A stretch of DNA of 64,000 bases from Lagopus muta (taxonomy: Eukaryota; Chordata; Aves; Galliformes; Phasianidae). Shown here in pieces: positions 43,301 through 58,300 of the stretch. The notes below the pieces were generated by a model that worked only from the letters and a program-made list of their open reading frames with translations, was not told the DNA's origin and did no database searches. The translations under genes were made by a program, and so were the position numbers. Positions within the stretch are counted from its first letter, which is position 1. Each line of letters starts with the position of its first letter. The DNA lies in contig NC_064433.1 in the NCBI RefSeq assembly GCF_023343835.1, forward strand, positions 184,033,777 to 184,097,776. The letters are read 5' to 3'.

Positions 43301-46300
43301 CGCTTGGTGCTTCTTATACTGTATCTAGAATCAATGCCCAGTCTTAGGCCTCCATTATAACACACAGACTTTCACTAAGAGCCACCAAAATGGTCAAGAG
43401 GGCTGGGGCACTTCTCCCTGGTGAACACCAAGTTGAACATGAGTAGCAAATCCTTTACAGCAAAGCAGGTTCATGGTATCCTAGGCTGCATCAGGCAAAG
43501 TATCACTAGCAGCTGAGGGAGGTGATCCTTCCACTTTACTCAGCACTCGTGATGCCACACCTGCAGTGCCGGGTCCAGTTCTGGGCTCCCCAGTAGAGGA
43601 GAGACCTGGACATACCAGAAACCACCCAACAAGAGCCATTAAGACAATTAAGGGACTGGAGCACCTCTTCTGTGAGGACAGGCTGAGAATTAGGATTCTC
43701 TTTCCAGAAAAAGTGGCTCAGGATGAACTTGTCAACGTCTAAAAATACCTGAAGAGAGTGTGCTGTAAGTATGAAACCAGGCTGCTGTCAGTGGTGTCCA
43801 GTGCCAGGACAAGAGGCAATGGAACACAGGAGCACCTTCAGAACACCAGGAAGCACTTCTGAGCTGTGTGAGTGCTGGAGCACTGGCACAGGTTGCCCAG
43901 ACAGGTTGTGGAGTCTCCTCTTCGGAGAACCAGGTGGCTTCTGAGGTAATCCCTTCCCACCTTGACTGTTCTGTGCTCTGAGGAAGGAGAGCTGGTGCGG
44001 TCATGTAAGAGACTATACTGTTAACTTCTGTGTCTCAAAGCTTGCTGGGGACACAGATGGACTTGTTCAAGTCCCGAGCAAGGATTGTGAAATCCTTTGT
44101 TTGAAGGACACAGATGAACAAGTTCAGGCAAGTCCTGGGCAAAGGTTGTGAGATCCTTTGTCTGGGGGAACGCTGATGGACAAGGCCAGGGGCAACGAGA
44201 GCGAGATGAACTGCAGCTGAATAGCTGTGAAGTGCTCCTTTGTGTGGGCTTATCTCCGGATGATGGCCATCTCAGGAGGTACTCAATGACTCTTGCTCGA
44301 GGCCCATCCTTGTCACGTAGGCAGGAGAACAAGGAGGATTAAAGAGGAACTGAAAACCATGAGGATAGGTTTCTGACAACAGATTCCTCATAAAGAACGG
44401 GAGGTTTCTGACAACAGATTCCTCATGACGAACGGGAGGGTTTTCTGACAAGAGATCCCTCATGAAGAAGAACAGAGAGGAAGTCTGGAAGATAGAGGGA
44501 TTCCTGAAGATTGAGGTGATTCCTGCATACTGTCGAATTCTCCTGAACCTGCTGCCTGACCGCTGTTGCTGCTTCAAGAATTGGCTCCTTGACTTCCTCG
44601 TCTACCTGCCTGCTGCCCAAGGCCGGTCACGCTGCTGCTCCCCGTCTTCTGCTGCGTTCTGCCCGGGACCTTCAAACACCGTGCAATGGGACGCTGCTGG
44701 ATCCTGCTGGTGACTCTCCCCGCTTTACGCAACTCCTGCTTCTTTTCCATCTTTTCTATCGCCCTCCTTCCCTTCCCCGTCTCCCTGATTAGGTCTTAGT
44801 AATAAACTGGATGCAACAACATATGAACCGTTGTTTCTTAATCTCACACCGGGTATACAGATATTAAAGAACCTCACCTCCCTCCTATAAATTGGAGCGA
44901 GACAGGTCAGAAGAGAGAGCTTGCAGGGGGAAATTAGCAGCAGCCTGCCAGGAAGGTAGGTAGTCAGGAAGGGTACTGAAGTCTGGAACAGTCTGCCCAG
45001 GGAGGTTGTGGAGTCTCCTTCTCTAGAGATGTTCAAGACCTGCCTCGCTTGTGGTACTAATAGGAATGGGAGGGTGGCTAAACTAGATGATCTTGCAGGT
45101 CGTTTCCAACCTTGCAATTCTGTGATTCTGTGGATGCCTACTTGTGTGACCTGGTGTAGGGAACCTGCTTTGGCAGAGGGGTTGGACTCGATCTCTGGAG
45201 GCCCCTTCCAACCCCTACAATTCTGTGATTCTGTGATACTGAGATGGGAGTCAGGCCCTTCAGTGCTGCATGTCTGGAGGGCAAATACAATGGGCATGAA
45301 TTGAAGAAGCAAAGGTTCATAGCAGTTATAAGGAAGAACTTTTCCAACAGGGCAGTTAAACAGCAGAACAGCTCACATGCAGGACCTGTAAGCCTCCACA
45401 TTTGGAATTTTTCAAGATCCTACACAATAAAGCTCCGAGCAACCTTGTCTGATTCCACAGATGTCCCTGCTTCGATCAGGAGGTTGAGATAAGGACCTCA
45501 CTAAGTCCCTTATAACCTGAATTACCAGATGACTGTACTAATTCCTACCAACTCATGAGCATGCTGAGAATACAAGTTAAAGTTACCAAATGCCTAATTC
45601 AAGTCTACAAAAATAACATGTTTTTCATTTTTGCACAGCATCCTTAAAACACATCTCAAAGAGTAAAATCACATTACACATTTACTCTGGTTGACTGACC
45701 GCACGAGAGCTTCCGAACGATGGTGCAGAATGCAGTGTGCCCCCTCCAACTGCAGCAGCAAGAACTGGGACATCGTGAGCCACAACAGAATCTTGGGAGT
45801 GAGCTAAAAACAAATTCAACAGAAAGCAGTTCATTGTTAGTGCTTTTTTTTTTTCCTTTAATTGCCCTTATTTTTTTGGAACACCAGGTGGCAGTAATAC
45901 CCCACTGCTGCTACTCTCACTGCTAGCGCACTGATTTTGCCCATTTCTTACCTTTTTCTTCTCACTTTCTGCACCATTGCACCACAGTTACTGATTAGCA
46001 AGACTGCTCTTTGAAGAGCATGCATGAAGAGCTATAAATGCATGTTTTGGCCTTGAAGGACAAAGTACATCTCTGGTAGTGTTACTAGAATCATTTATTG
46101 GAGTGGAGAAATCTTTCTGTCCTCTACTATTAGAACAATTATGAAGAAAATCGGACTTCAAAACTAAATAAGAAAAACCAGAAACATGAATTGTCTAAGT
46201 AATGCATGAATACTACCACAGAAACGAACAACCTCTTAGACACAGAAATAAGATGAAGATCTGTGGGAAAAGTACCATAGCAGCACTAGAAAAAAAAAAG

Positions 46301-49300
46301 TATGCATTCAACACTGACAAGCATTCAGGTCTGGCAGTTCTTCTAAGACCTTAAATCAACATCCAGCAGCAAACACTTCCATATTCTTGAGTATTATTTT
46401 TCAAGGAAAACGTTAAATATCAAAACGAAGTTGCAGTTAATAGAAGCAGATACGTTTTCTCCCAGTTCTACAAGAATTAGCACAAAGACATTTCAAATCC
46501 CCAATTCTCCTGACATTCCTAACAAGAAGCAGTGGTAAGAAACAGCTGTAAAACACACAGAAACTGGAAACAGACCACTTATTTTAAAATGAAATAAAAA
46601 CTGAAATGCTGAAATAAGCTACCATGGAAAGCCAGAAATTCTCATTTTCCTGTTCACTTTACATCAATATTAGATATTTCTATGAAATAAATGTTTTATT
46701 TCATGAAGGACATCAGAGTGACAAGAGATGATACTCGAGTATCCAGCACGGTTTTGTATATATATTCTATGAAGAGCTACTCTACAAACATTTCATTCCT
46801 ATACTTAGTAACTTGCATTGTTCTGTGATATAAACACAAGGGACAAACAGCAGCAACTTCAAGCTATAAACCCAAATTAATAACTCATTTCAGAGTAAAA
46901 AATACAACACACGCACACCACCTGCCTTTATTACAGTACCATCCTTAAAAGGCTGCTCTTGGTGACTCATAAAAGAGGTGGGTTTTTTACTTTTTTATTT
47001 CTCCTTCCAAGCTAATAGCACAGAGTTCACATTGCTCACAGCTTCCCGACATCTGCACGGGCCTCTCATTTTAGCTTGGCCACCAGACAGTGACAGAAAG
47101 AAGTGCTGCCTGAAGCTGAAGGAAGAAGCAGCAGTAGTAATTTTAGGACGCAGCTGAGAGACCTGAATGACAAATCACGCACAGACAGTGAAAAACAGAT
47201 TAGCCCAAACCTTATTATTAAGAAGAGGAAAAAGAAGTCAGTAGTTGTACTCGTTTCTAAATTGGTGAAGGGTAAGACTGTCTGTTGTAATAATGAATTA
47301 GGGACAAATATTTGAGATTATTAAAAATAAACTGAAGTCTTAATCTCGGGTCACATGGAAAATAATCGTGCTTGGAATAACACCTGCTTAGGGCAGCAAT
47401 ACATGAAAATGATCACATCTGGAACGCTGCCCAAGGAGACTCCTAAAGGCTAAAGGCAGGGATGAATGCAGAGAAGGGCTTGTTGATATGCAGGGAAGGA
47501 GAACTGTGAAAAAGTTGCATGCATCAGGTCTAGTCACTGTCTTCAAGACGATTTCCCTAAGGAACTGAGGTTTGTGTGATCAAACTGCCTGTCTCATCTG
47601 TGGGATTACTCTGCAGTTCCCTATTAACAATGTACATTCTATTAGCCCTTTTTAATTCTTCTGCAAATTGAATTTAGAAGAAGAAAACTCCAATATGTGA
47701 AGTTCCTAACTCACCTTGAGAGATACCAGTGCCATGGTAAGAGGAAGCAATCTGAATCAGTGAGGCAAACAGTCCAACATCACTAACAGCTACCCATCCC
47801 CCCCTGCCCAGCCTGTGCAGCACCTGTATCCACTCAATGCAGAGGTCAGGGATTCATGCCCCCTTAACCAGAAGCAGTGCTCAAGATCCCCTCTTTCCCC
47901 CTTTGCACCCACATGTGTCTGCATCTAAATTTAAGCAGTTTTTTTCCCCTCATCTTGTAATAACTGAAGAAAATGAACAGTTACAGAAACTTCCCCCAAA
48001 ATTTGCCTGTCACTCAGCGACAAATCTCATACACCAAACCAAACAAGCTTTGTTGCTGAAGCACCCAAATTGATTTACCAAGTTTATCTTCATGAACCTG
48101 CACACCTTTAACCTTTTTACCTTTAACACTTTGATGAAGCAAGTGAACAGCCATTAATAAGATTTGTGCACATCAAGCAGTTCTACAATCACAACATAAT
48201 ACAACTTTAGGCTGCAAAGGTGCACATTATTTGAAGGAAGGTGGAAACCTCCAAGAATAAGGTCACAATCACATGTAGAAAGCACCCATTTGCTCCTATC
48301 TTTGGAGAGACAATTATGTCTCCTGAAAACACATGAAAAACTGCAAGCATGTTCTGGTCAGAATCAAGTAGAAAACTGAATTCACTGCTACCATCATAAG
48401 TTACAATTTAAAATGCACCTTTAAGTTTACCATAAATTAGATCTTCCTCCTGAAAAACTGTGCTAGTTTCTCCAGGTGGCACGAAGCACTACATCTTCAA
48501 GTCATGAAGAAGACAATGGTGAGTTTCAGGTGTTCTTTGAACTGCTCAAGAAGACAATCCCAGCAGGCTTTTCTTTTGCTTTTCTTTTCATTAACTAAAT
48601 ATGCATGTTTACATGAAGTTTCCTAATCTTTTTACATAAATTACACTGTTCACAGATCACACTAATGTAAAAAGACACTAGAAAACAATATTTAATGTTA
48701 ATGTGGTGACCTAGCAATGTTGACTTACAGGCTTGAGGCAGAGTGGTTGGAAGACAGTGCGGAAGAAGTGGATCTGGGGGTGTTGGTTGATGCTCACCTA
48801 ACCAGCAGTGCACTCAGGTGGCCAAGAAGGCCAATGGCATCCTGGCTTGTATCAGCAATAGTGCAGCCAGCAGGAGCAGGGAGGTGATCATCCCTCTGTA
48901 CTCAGCACTGGTGAGGCTGCACCTTGAGTGCGGTGTTCAGTTTTGGGCCCCTCACTACAAGACATTGAGGGCCTGGAGTGTGTCCAGAAAAGGGCAACAA
49001 AGCTGTGAGAGGTCTGGAGCACAGGTCTTACAGGGAGTGGCTGAGGGAACTGGGATTGCTCAGTCTGGATGAGGCTCAGGGGAGACTTTATTGCTCTCTA
49101 CAACTGCCTGACAAGAGGCTGTGGTCAGCTGAGGGTTGGCCTCTTCTCCTGTGTAAGTAGAGACAGGACTGGAGGGAATGGCCTCAAACTGCACCAGAGC
49201 ACGGTCATGTTGCATATTATGAACTTTTTTTCCTCCGAAGAAGTGGTCAGGTGCTAGGATGGGCTGCTCAGGGAGGTGGTGGAGTCACCATCCCTGGAGG

Positions 49301-52300
49301 CGTTCAAGAAACACTGAGATGTTGTACTACTAAGCCATGGCTTAGTAGGAAAATACTGAAGGTACGTGAATGGCTGGACTGGATGGTCTTGGAGGTCTTC
49401 TCCAACCTTGGTGATTCTATGATTACAGAACTTATTCTAAAAACACAAGCCTTGTCTCCAAACGCTGTTAAAAGACAAATACTTAAATTATGCATATCTT
49501 TAAACTTCAGTGATATTTCAAACAGACTATTTTGAGAATTAAAAGAAAAAACTGATAGAAAAATCAGCTTACATGTACTGATTTAAAGCAACTCTGATCC
49601 CTAATAAATCTTACTTGAATTCCAAAGGATGTCTCAGCACAAACCAAACTAAAATTTACCCTAATATTTGGGACAGCATTGAAAATTCTAGTAAAACCAG
49701 GAGGTGCATGTGACATAGCTATATTGCTTATAAAGACATATAAGGGCAAGGTGCTGAAAACAAGTGCTCTGCAGCCCCAATAATGTATTTATTTTGAATA
49801 GATACTGAAAACTCCACTGGATGTCAAGGTGCTGTCTACTTGTTTTCAGCTTTACATGGCTCAAGTCAGCGTTTCACAGAACACAGAGCAGTTCACAGCA
49901 AGTCAGACATCCCATCTGCCAACTGGAACTGCAGTAAACTGCATTTCAATCTGCAAGAAATTTTAGAAGCTGTAAATGCACTGCAACTGAAAGCGCTGGA
50001 ACCCCCCTGTTCACTTTACCCCAAGACCAAAGAGACAAACTGAATTACTACAGGCAGGAAAAAAACAGCTGACTCCACTTGTTAGGCCAAGTATTCAAAA
50101 ACCCTCTCTCTAACCTGCTTTCTTCTTGTCCTTTTGTAAGCCAGTTAAGCCACATGCTTGAACACAGCCACAAATTGCTGTATTTATGATAACCAAAACA
50201 ACTGCTTTCAATTCATGATATCAGATTAACATTGTTGCACATGGACACAATCTAGTCTAAAGGCGTAATCTCTAATTAAAGCTCTTCACAGATTAACAGA
50301 GCATACCAGAATTAGTTTTCTACCAGTTGATTCTTTCTAAGTTGCTTCTTTGCACTAAGGGTAACAAGCAGCCTTTTATATTTCGTCTCAGTTGTACTTT
50401 TAAGCAACTCCTTACAAACAGAGATCTCCCTGTGGCTGCCTATCAGTGCAGTAACATCCACATTTCTTTCTAAGCATGAATCTCTTGTGTCTTCAGAAGG
50501 AATCACAGAGTACTGATGCAGGCACACCATTGGTCTGCTCCAGGTTCTCAGGTGAAGGTACACACCTGGGCACCTCACATGTACTCTGGGAAGAAGTTCT
50601 CAGAAGAGCACAACTTCTAATCTAGCAATTCACTCTGTACACGCATGAGAGTGTGCTGCTACAATTCAGCTGCTACAGCAGGACAATCAGGTGATGCAGA
50701 AGAGGTCTCTACAGACAGCTCCACGAGTTACAGATTCACAGTGCATGCTTTGGATGAAAAACTGCTGACAGGCAAAGATCCATGGATTATTGCTACAGTG
50801 GTAGTGGGTCACAAACAAACAAAGCAAAATTAAAACTCAGTCCTAAGAGGCACTTCCTGAAATATCATTTTTTACAATCGAAATTAAACAGTATTTAAAT
50901 AGCACTCTATGATCTTCAACAAGTCAGGTCACATCCTACAGATAAACAGCAGTTAAATCAGCAGTACAGAATGGTACTCACATAGGTCCCAGAAGAAAGA
51001 GGATTTCCTCACCTGAATCATAGGAATTTTCAGTAGACAACAGCAGCAGCTCTTGTAATAATCCAGGCTGTTTGCTTTGCCTCGGGCTTTCAACAGAGAT
51101 TTGCTGCTCATAGCCTGTTATGCTCCCAGGTGACCTGCCTTCTTCACGAAGAGCATCACCATAACATTTCCTATGCGCAAACCCCCCAACACTTGAAATG
51201 GGAGAAGGTTCTCCACCACCAGAACCTGTTTTACCTGAATTTAAAACAACTCATCAGTTCAGGTATAGATACACAATGTTCTGCACTTTATGAAAGAACA
51301 TTTTAAGGTGGGTATGCTGTTCTACAGAAATAATCTGCTGATTTTGCTCAGTGTTCCATGTAAGCTAACCATACCAGGTTAGCAAATCCAGATACAGCCT
51401 GTCTTCTCTGCTTTGGATTAAGATCTCCTTTCTCCCCAGTGCTCTCTCCTCACCAACAGCCCTTTTCAGCCACTCATTGCAATTAAAACACTTGGTGATC
51501 CTATGATTCTAAGCTTCACCTGGCCTGTAGCTACTTGAATTGTTCTGCTTAATTCTTTTATGAACACTAGCACAGCATTAAAACATGCATTACATTTTAG
51601 TTGTAAAGAGACTTGAGGGAGAGGGTAAGGGGAAAAATCAAAATTTACATTTAGGAAACATGAGTTTGTTTTACCTGTCACTTAATGTTGCTTACAAAGC
51701 ATTACTAAGTACTGCATACAAATGGTAACCAACATTCCTAGAAACTGATGATTGCTTTGCGTGGTTTTTGTCTGAAATTGTTACAGGATGGTTTGTAATT
51801 GAAAAAGAAAAAAAACCAACAACTATAGAGCTTGTCTGAAAACTTCTGCAGATATTTGGTGCCAGCTCCTTATTTATAAGATTTTAAAGAAAAAGAACTT
51901 CCATCAGCTGCTTTTGCATATTCTCTTTACAAATAACTGATACATTCACTTCTGATTCAACCCTCAGAATGAACAAGATATGAATAGCTGCATAAAAATG
52001 CAGATCCTCTGTAGGGTCTGAGTAACTACACACAGCTTTACTCTGCACTCAGGCTTCTATCTTTGCTGCTAAAGACATTTTCAGCATAGAACCTGCAAGT
52101 CTGATATGTTCAACAGAAAAAAATCAATCAGTCCTGAAATTACAGTGATTTTTTTTTTTTTTTATACACTTCTTCTAAGCTGACACTGATAAAGAAAGCT
52201 TTTCTCAACTATAATTCCCTTGAAAAATATTTAAGTTATACCTTATGGTAAAAGTATCAGCTATTACTTCATTACCAATCACCTCAAAAGCTTCAGAGAA

Positions 52301-55300
52301 TAATTACTTCCTCCAATCTATACTCCTAAGAACAGAAGCATTCATACATTCTATATGTATACACACGTTTTATACTCATATTTTACCTGCAAAAGAAACG
52401 TTGCAACTCCTTGGTGTGTCTACTTCTGGAATAGCACTGAGTTCGTGCTGTTCCAAACCGAGCCCCAACTTCACTTTTGTCACAGGAGGTTTGGAAAACC
52501 TCCTTTTCTGTTCTCTATGCAGAACATTTTCAGGCCGTTCTGTAAAACAAGGTTTTATGGTTTAGGTTCCCCAGGCATGTTACAACATACCTATCAAATC
52601 AGCTTGGGCAAATGAAGAGAACTCCATGAGAAAAACAAAATACTGTAATAAAACATGCCATCCAGCCTTACCAATCTGCCCAGCTAGACTGATGTACTGT
52701 GAAATCATTTCATCTCTGTCAAATTTACTCATGTCACAGTTCTCTTCCTGGTAGTTTTCTGAGTCCTGGAAAAAGTCACTCTTACTAATCCAGTGAGGCC
52801 TTTGTGGCTCTGTCATCACTCCATTCATGTTGCTGTGTCTCACCTTAAGGGGAATAAATAAATAAACAGCACCAACAGCACTCGCATTTATAGTCATTAA
52901 TTAAGCCAGCCTTTTGGTGGGTGCACGTTTCACACTACTTTGCACTTTGATAAACAAGCTCAAGTGTGCATTTTGAGAAAGTTCAAGCACGCAAGCTCCA
53001 CCCCTCGCACAGCTTGAAGAAGCATTTGGGTATACAGATATCCTACTTTGCTCTACAAACCAAACATGACAAAACATTATTTGTTACATTTTCAAGGCAT
53101 TTGTTAGATTCTATCACAACAGTCAGCATTTTTGAGAATAAAAATTCCTAAAAATTCTGATTTTTCCACTCCTAAATTCAGGAATTTTAGCTGTATGGAG
53201 ACTGCAATAGTGCAGCTCACTGCAGCAGCTCTTTTAACCCAAAGCCTCCTTACCCAGAAATGAGCAAAATTCCAAGTCAAGATTGCAACTTCCAAAACAA
53301 ATTTTTAATGTGCATACAGAGCTTTTTGAAATAAAAGGTTATAGAAAAGGAAATTTAATTAAGATGTTCCTAATTAAAATTTCCAATACAGTAAATCACT
53401 TGAAGCTCCCAACACTCTATGAGATACTTTACCAACTCCTAGCATTCACTCTACAGTTTTATCCCTTACTGATGACTCACCAAGCAAAGCACTTACAAAG
53501 CTTACCTGCTTGTTCAGAAATTCTTCCAAAGCCTCTTGTTGTTTCTGCATCTGTTCCCTCAGTTCATCCTGTTTCTGTATAAGTAGTTGTTCTTGTATTT
53601 TTTGTCTAGAAAGAAGAGCTTCTCTATGTGCATCTAGCTGCTCTTGCAATTCCTTCAAATACTGCTGCTGAGCTTGGATGCTTTCTGATGAGGCCAACAT
53701 TCTGTCCCTTAAATTCAGTATACAGGAATAATTCAACAAAGATGCATCTCCACTTTCTGATACCAAGGATTCCTCAGTGCCTTCTTCGTGACATAAAGAC
53801 ACAGGTCCAGAAAGAGAACTGGGCTCAAGGCTTGTTGTGATGGGGCTCTCTGCAGACTCCTGCTGACAAGCCAAAGAATCAACTGTGGCCGCCTGCACTA
53901 TAGGGGATCCTTTTGTTGCCGCCATAAGGGGTGTCAGAGGCGGAGGCTCTTCCTCAGCTTGTGCTTGCATTTGATGGTTAGACCATCTGAGGTCTGATTC
54001 CTTAAAGTGCTCTGTTTCTGAAGGCTCAGAGGAATGTTCTGCAGGTAAGGCAAATCTAACCTGTTGTACACGTGCTTCCAGTTGTGTTCTGGCTGGAGAA
54101 ACATCTTGTGTGACCAACGCTGATGGTAAATGGAACACAGATGGTTCTCTGACCTCACCGTTGGAGATGTCCAACATTCCCACTTGTTCCTGCAAAGAAT
54201 AGCTCCGTGGCAAACAGATCTCTCCAAACTTCAAATTCGATGGTTCTAGAGAACGTAGGTGCCTACCAGGATAAACACTGTGCATTTTCTCTCCATGTTT
54301 TTGTGAAGATGCATTTTCAGGAACATTGCACATGTTGTAGGGAAGAGGTAGTGACAGCGTGTGGTCTTCTGCAGGTGATTGGGTCTGCACAGACTGCATG
54401 CTCTGCCTCTGTTCAACTGGTTCTGAGATAAGCTTTAAATTAACAGAGGTTGTTTCCACAGAGCTTAAAATTTTCACAGGATCAGTCAAGTATCTTTGCT
54501 TCAATTTATTCTGATATTCTTGTAGACGCATTCTAGCTTCATTGATTGTCTGTTTGTGCAGCCTAAACAGAAAGAAAAACCACATCTTTCCAGACCGGTG
54601 CAGAGAGTAACATCATTTGCAATAACCAAAGCAATTCCAATTATTTTGAAAGAGGAAGGTCAGAACTTTAATAAAGCAGTTTACCTGTTTTGTTGTAGAA
54701 GACGCTGTTGATAATTACGAATCACCTGTAAGTGCCTGTCTTCTCCAGGACTTCTGGTTTCTGGCACAGCAGTACTTCCAGACTAATTGAAAATAAGTGA
54801 TTTTAAGTAAAAATAAACAAATAACTCATAGAAACAGTTAAAGCAACAATCTCAAGCTTATGTTCATTCTCTCAAGAATGCAGAAACCACTCCATATCAC
54901 TGCTTGAAGTCTGTGAGCTTTTGGCCTCAGGCAATGAAGCTAAAGCAGTTTCTGGAACACACAGCCTACAGCTACAGTCCCTCTTGGCAAGTCTGGCATC
55001 CATCATCAAAGTCAATGGTGCATGTAGGAGCTTAGCTCAAAGAGCTAAACTACCCAGCAGCAAATTAAGTGAGCAATGATCCAGCACGGCTGCCTTTGTA
55101 AGGCAAATAGATTCTTTTCAGAGTGCACATTGTGGAAATGGTTCAAAATTTAAAAAAACAAACAAACAAACAAACCCCTTTCTCTTCACCCCCTCAATGA
55201 TCTCCCCTTAAATTAAATAGATATTTAAGAGTTAGACAAAGACAAAAATGGATAGGTTTTTTTTTCCTAAGATTATTCTTCCTTGAAAAAGGATATTTGT

Positions 55301-58300
55301 ATGTGCATCCTCATTATACAGCTCTAATCAGGTTTTACTAACAAGCATTTTATACAGATACGTCCCAAGGCCTTGCAGATAACCCAGTATTGAAAGTCTT
55401 CAGTGGTAGATATAATGCGATATAAAAGTATCTACATTAGACAAAAAAGTTACAGACTTCAGTACTGTTCAGAACAGTTCTTATTTGTGGCCTGAGAAAC
55501 AAAAACAAGGTCTTCATTAATAGAATTTCAAACTGGCAATTGGAGCTCTTGGTTCTATAAAAGAAAAACAACTGAAAACAGATCCCAGCCCAAACACCCC
55601 ATTCACAGTTCCTCACCTCATGTTCTGCTTTCTTCTGTTGATCTGTAGAAGGAACACTGCAGCTGTGTACTGGCTGACTTCTCTCTTCCTCCTCCTTTTT
55701 GTTCTTAGCTTCTTCCAAACAGGTTTGCATTTGGATTTCCAGATGTGCCCTCTCTTCTTCAATTTGTTTCAGCAAGGCCAGCTGTTCCTGTTTTTGTTGC
55801 TCTATTTGCTCAAGCTATTGGAAAAAAAAACAACAAAAGTGTCTCTAGAACTCCAGGAAAAAGACCCATACATCTGTACATGAAACTTTGTTCCAACTTC
55901 TAACTCGCAGCAAAAATTGTATCACTTATGACAGGCTTTTTCAAATTGTAAGCAGCCACTAAAAGCAGTGCTGAAGCTGTCAAGAATCATTTTGGTAGCG
56001 ACTGAAATTTCTAATGGCCCCTTGATCCATTTACTATTGCACAGTTATCTGCCACTGAACGAACAGAATGGATAAAAATCCAAATCTAATTACTCAAGAA
56101 GCATCATAATTTTCCAGAGGCTGCAAAGGAACTCCTTCTTTTGGATTGAACTCAGAAGTCTATTTTGCATTTTACAGAACTTCTCATCAGAAGTTCAATG
56201 CATTTAAATGCTAATTCAAATCTTACCCAACTTCTGAAATGGCTCATGTACCACCACTTTAAGAGCACTCCAGAAATCTCTCAAGTGTTTTGTTTATTTT
56301 TAATCTCTTTCCAAGTATCTTTCATCTACGAATCACTCACAGCCACACGAAGTAACAGCACGTACACTTTCAGAATGGAAGTGAAGAAAAATTTCTAAGT
56401 AGTAATGAAGGGAGCCCAAGGAGAAGCTGGGAGCAGTTAACAGAAATGGAAACATAGAAATATATACATCTGGACACGTGTTAAGTGGGAGAAAACATGT
56501 TAAAGAAAGTAACCCCACTTCCACAGGAGAGCAGCTGCCTTTTGTTCTCCTCCTCACTAAAATATTATTCTGTGAAATTTATTTCCTGAATTTCTGTACT
56601 TTAAAACTACAACTTAAGGTTGCAGTGGGACCTGAAATTCAACTTTTTTTTTTTTTAATTAATAAACCACCACATAACAGCTGGCAGGTCTTTATCTAAG
56701 ATACAGTGAAAATATAATTAAATACGTATAATACAGATACATAATGCACATGTCGTTAACAAAGTGTTCATACAGATTGCAGAAGACATTCTGCATTTGA
56801 TTTTATAAACTGAGAGACAAAATACTCAAGGTTTGCAAGCTTTTTCTGTCACTGTGCAATCCTACAGACTTTCAGATACGATTGCACAGGGCTAGAAAAA
56901 TCTTCACAGTTCCATACTGGTGACGACCTTTTCCTTAAGCCAAAAAGGTGCTACCTGACAACTGGAATTCTTACTTAATCATGGCATAGAATCCTTTGCC
57001 TGCAGTAGCTGTTAAGTTTTACAAAAGAATTTTTCTCCACACTATTGTACATTCCAGCCAGCATTCGCTAATTGCTATAAAATAAAAGCTACTACACAAA
57101 GGCCAAGTACAGATAATGCTGCAGTAAAAGTTCCTTTAAAATGTTAACAGTATGCTGAACGTGTCTGTTGCAGCTTTAGAACCTGAAGCATTTTATCACC
57201 TTTATTACCTTCTGTAAATCACTTCATTTTACATCATAACCAAGACAAAAAGTATATTCACTCACACTTACCCACTGCTGTCTCTCATTTTCCATTCTAA
57301 TTTTAGCTGCTTGTTCTTGAGAATGGATTAGAACTGAATTTTCAAGTGCAACTCTATGTTCCAACATCTCGTCAGACTCTAAAATACATATTATTGCACT
57401 ATAAATGCACCCAGAAAATGATTCATATCTTGTTTACATCTTGCTTTAGTTTCCCAAGCTCTCAAAAGGAAAAACGCACAAGCAGGCAGCCTTGACAAGA
57501 TGACCATCTCCATCCTCTCAGCTCATCTCCGTGAGCTGGAAAGATCAGGTTTTGCATTATTTAAGTCATTAATGGCCCTTTATCACGTGCCATTCTTGGC
57601 TATAAAGAAATCACCAAATCACAGAATGGTCTGGATTGAAAAGGACCACAAAGATCATCAAGTTTCAACCCCCTGTTATGTGCAGGGTCACCAATCACCA
57701 GGCCTGGCAGCCCAGAGCCACATCCAGCCTGGTGAAAGGCTCAGCAATGAGCAATGGCTCAGTTCTAGCTGAATTCAGCATTGGTTGTTTTCTAAATCAC
57801 TTGGTAGCCTGATAGCAAAATCATCCTCCCCAGGTATAGGAAAAAAAAAAAAGCCTTAACCTCTAAGAACAAAAGGAGGATATAAAGCCAGCACTCTCAA
57901 GGCAAACACAAAAGCACAAAAATCAAATCTTCATGCACATTCATCACCTTCAGCACTTACATAACTAAAATAGCAACACAGGGCGGGAAACTCCAAACCA
58001 AGAGGAGCTACCAAACAAAATGGGATGTTTGACTGTTGTAAGATCCAGTTTTATACTGAGACTTTTTGGACTGGTGCGTTCAGTCCAGGAAAAATCCCTC
58101 ACTACAGACACGTCAGCTCATGCCTGTCAATCATTTCTAGCTGTGAATCTCATAACTCAGCTTTTCCAATTCAACAGGTAAAAAACTCCCACAGCCAATT
58201 TTGCCCCACAACTTCTGCCCCCATAGGTAAACACCTTTTAAAACACAGCAGCATGAAATCTGACCAAAATTTGGGTGAGAATTACAACATAGAAGAGGTA

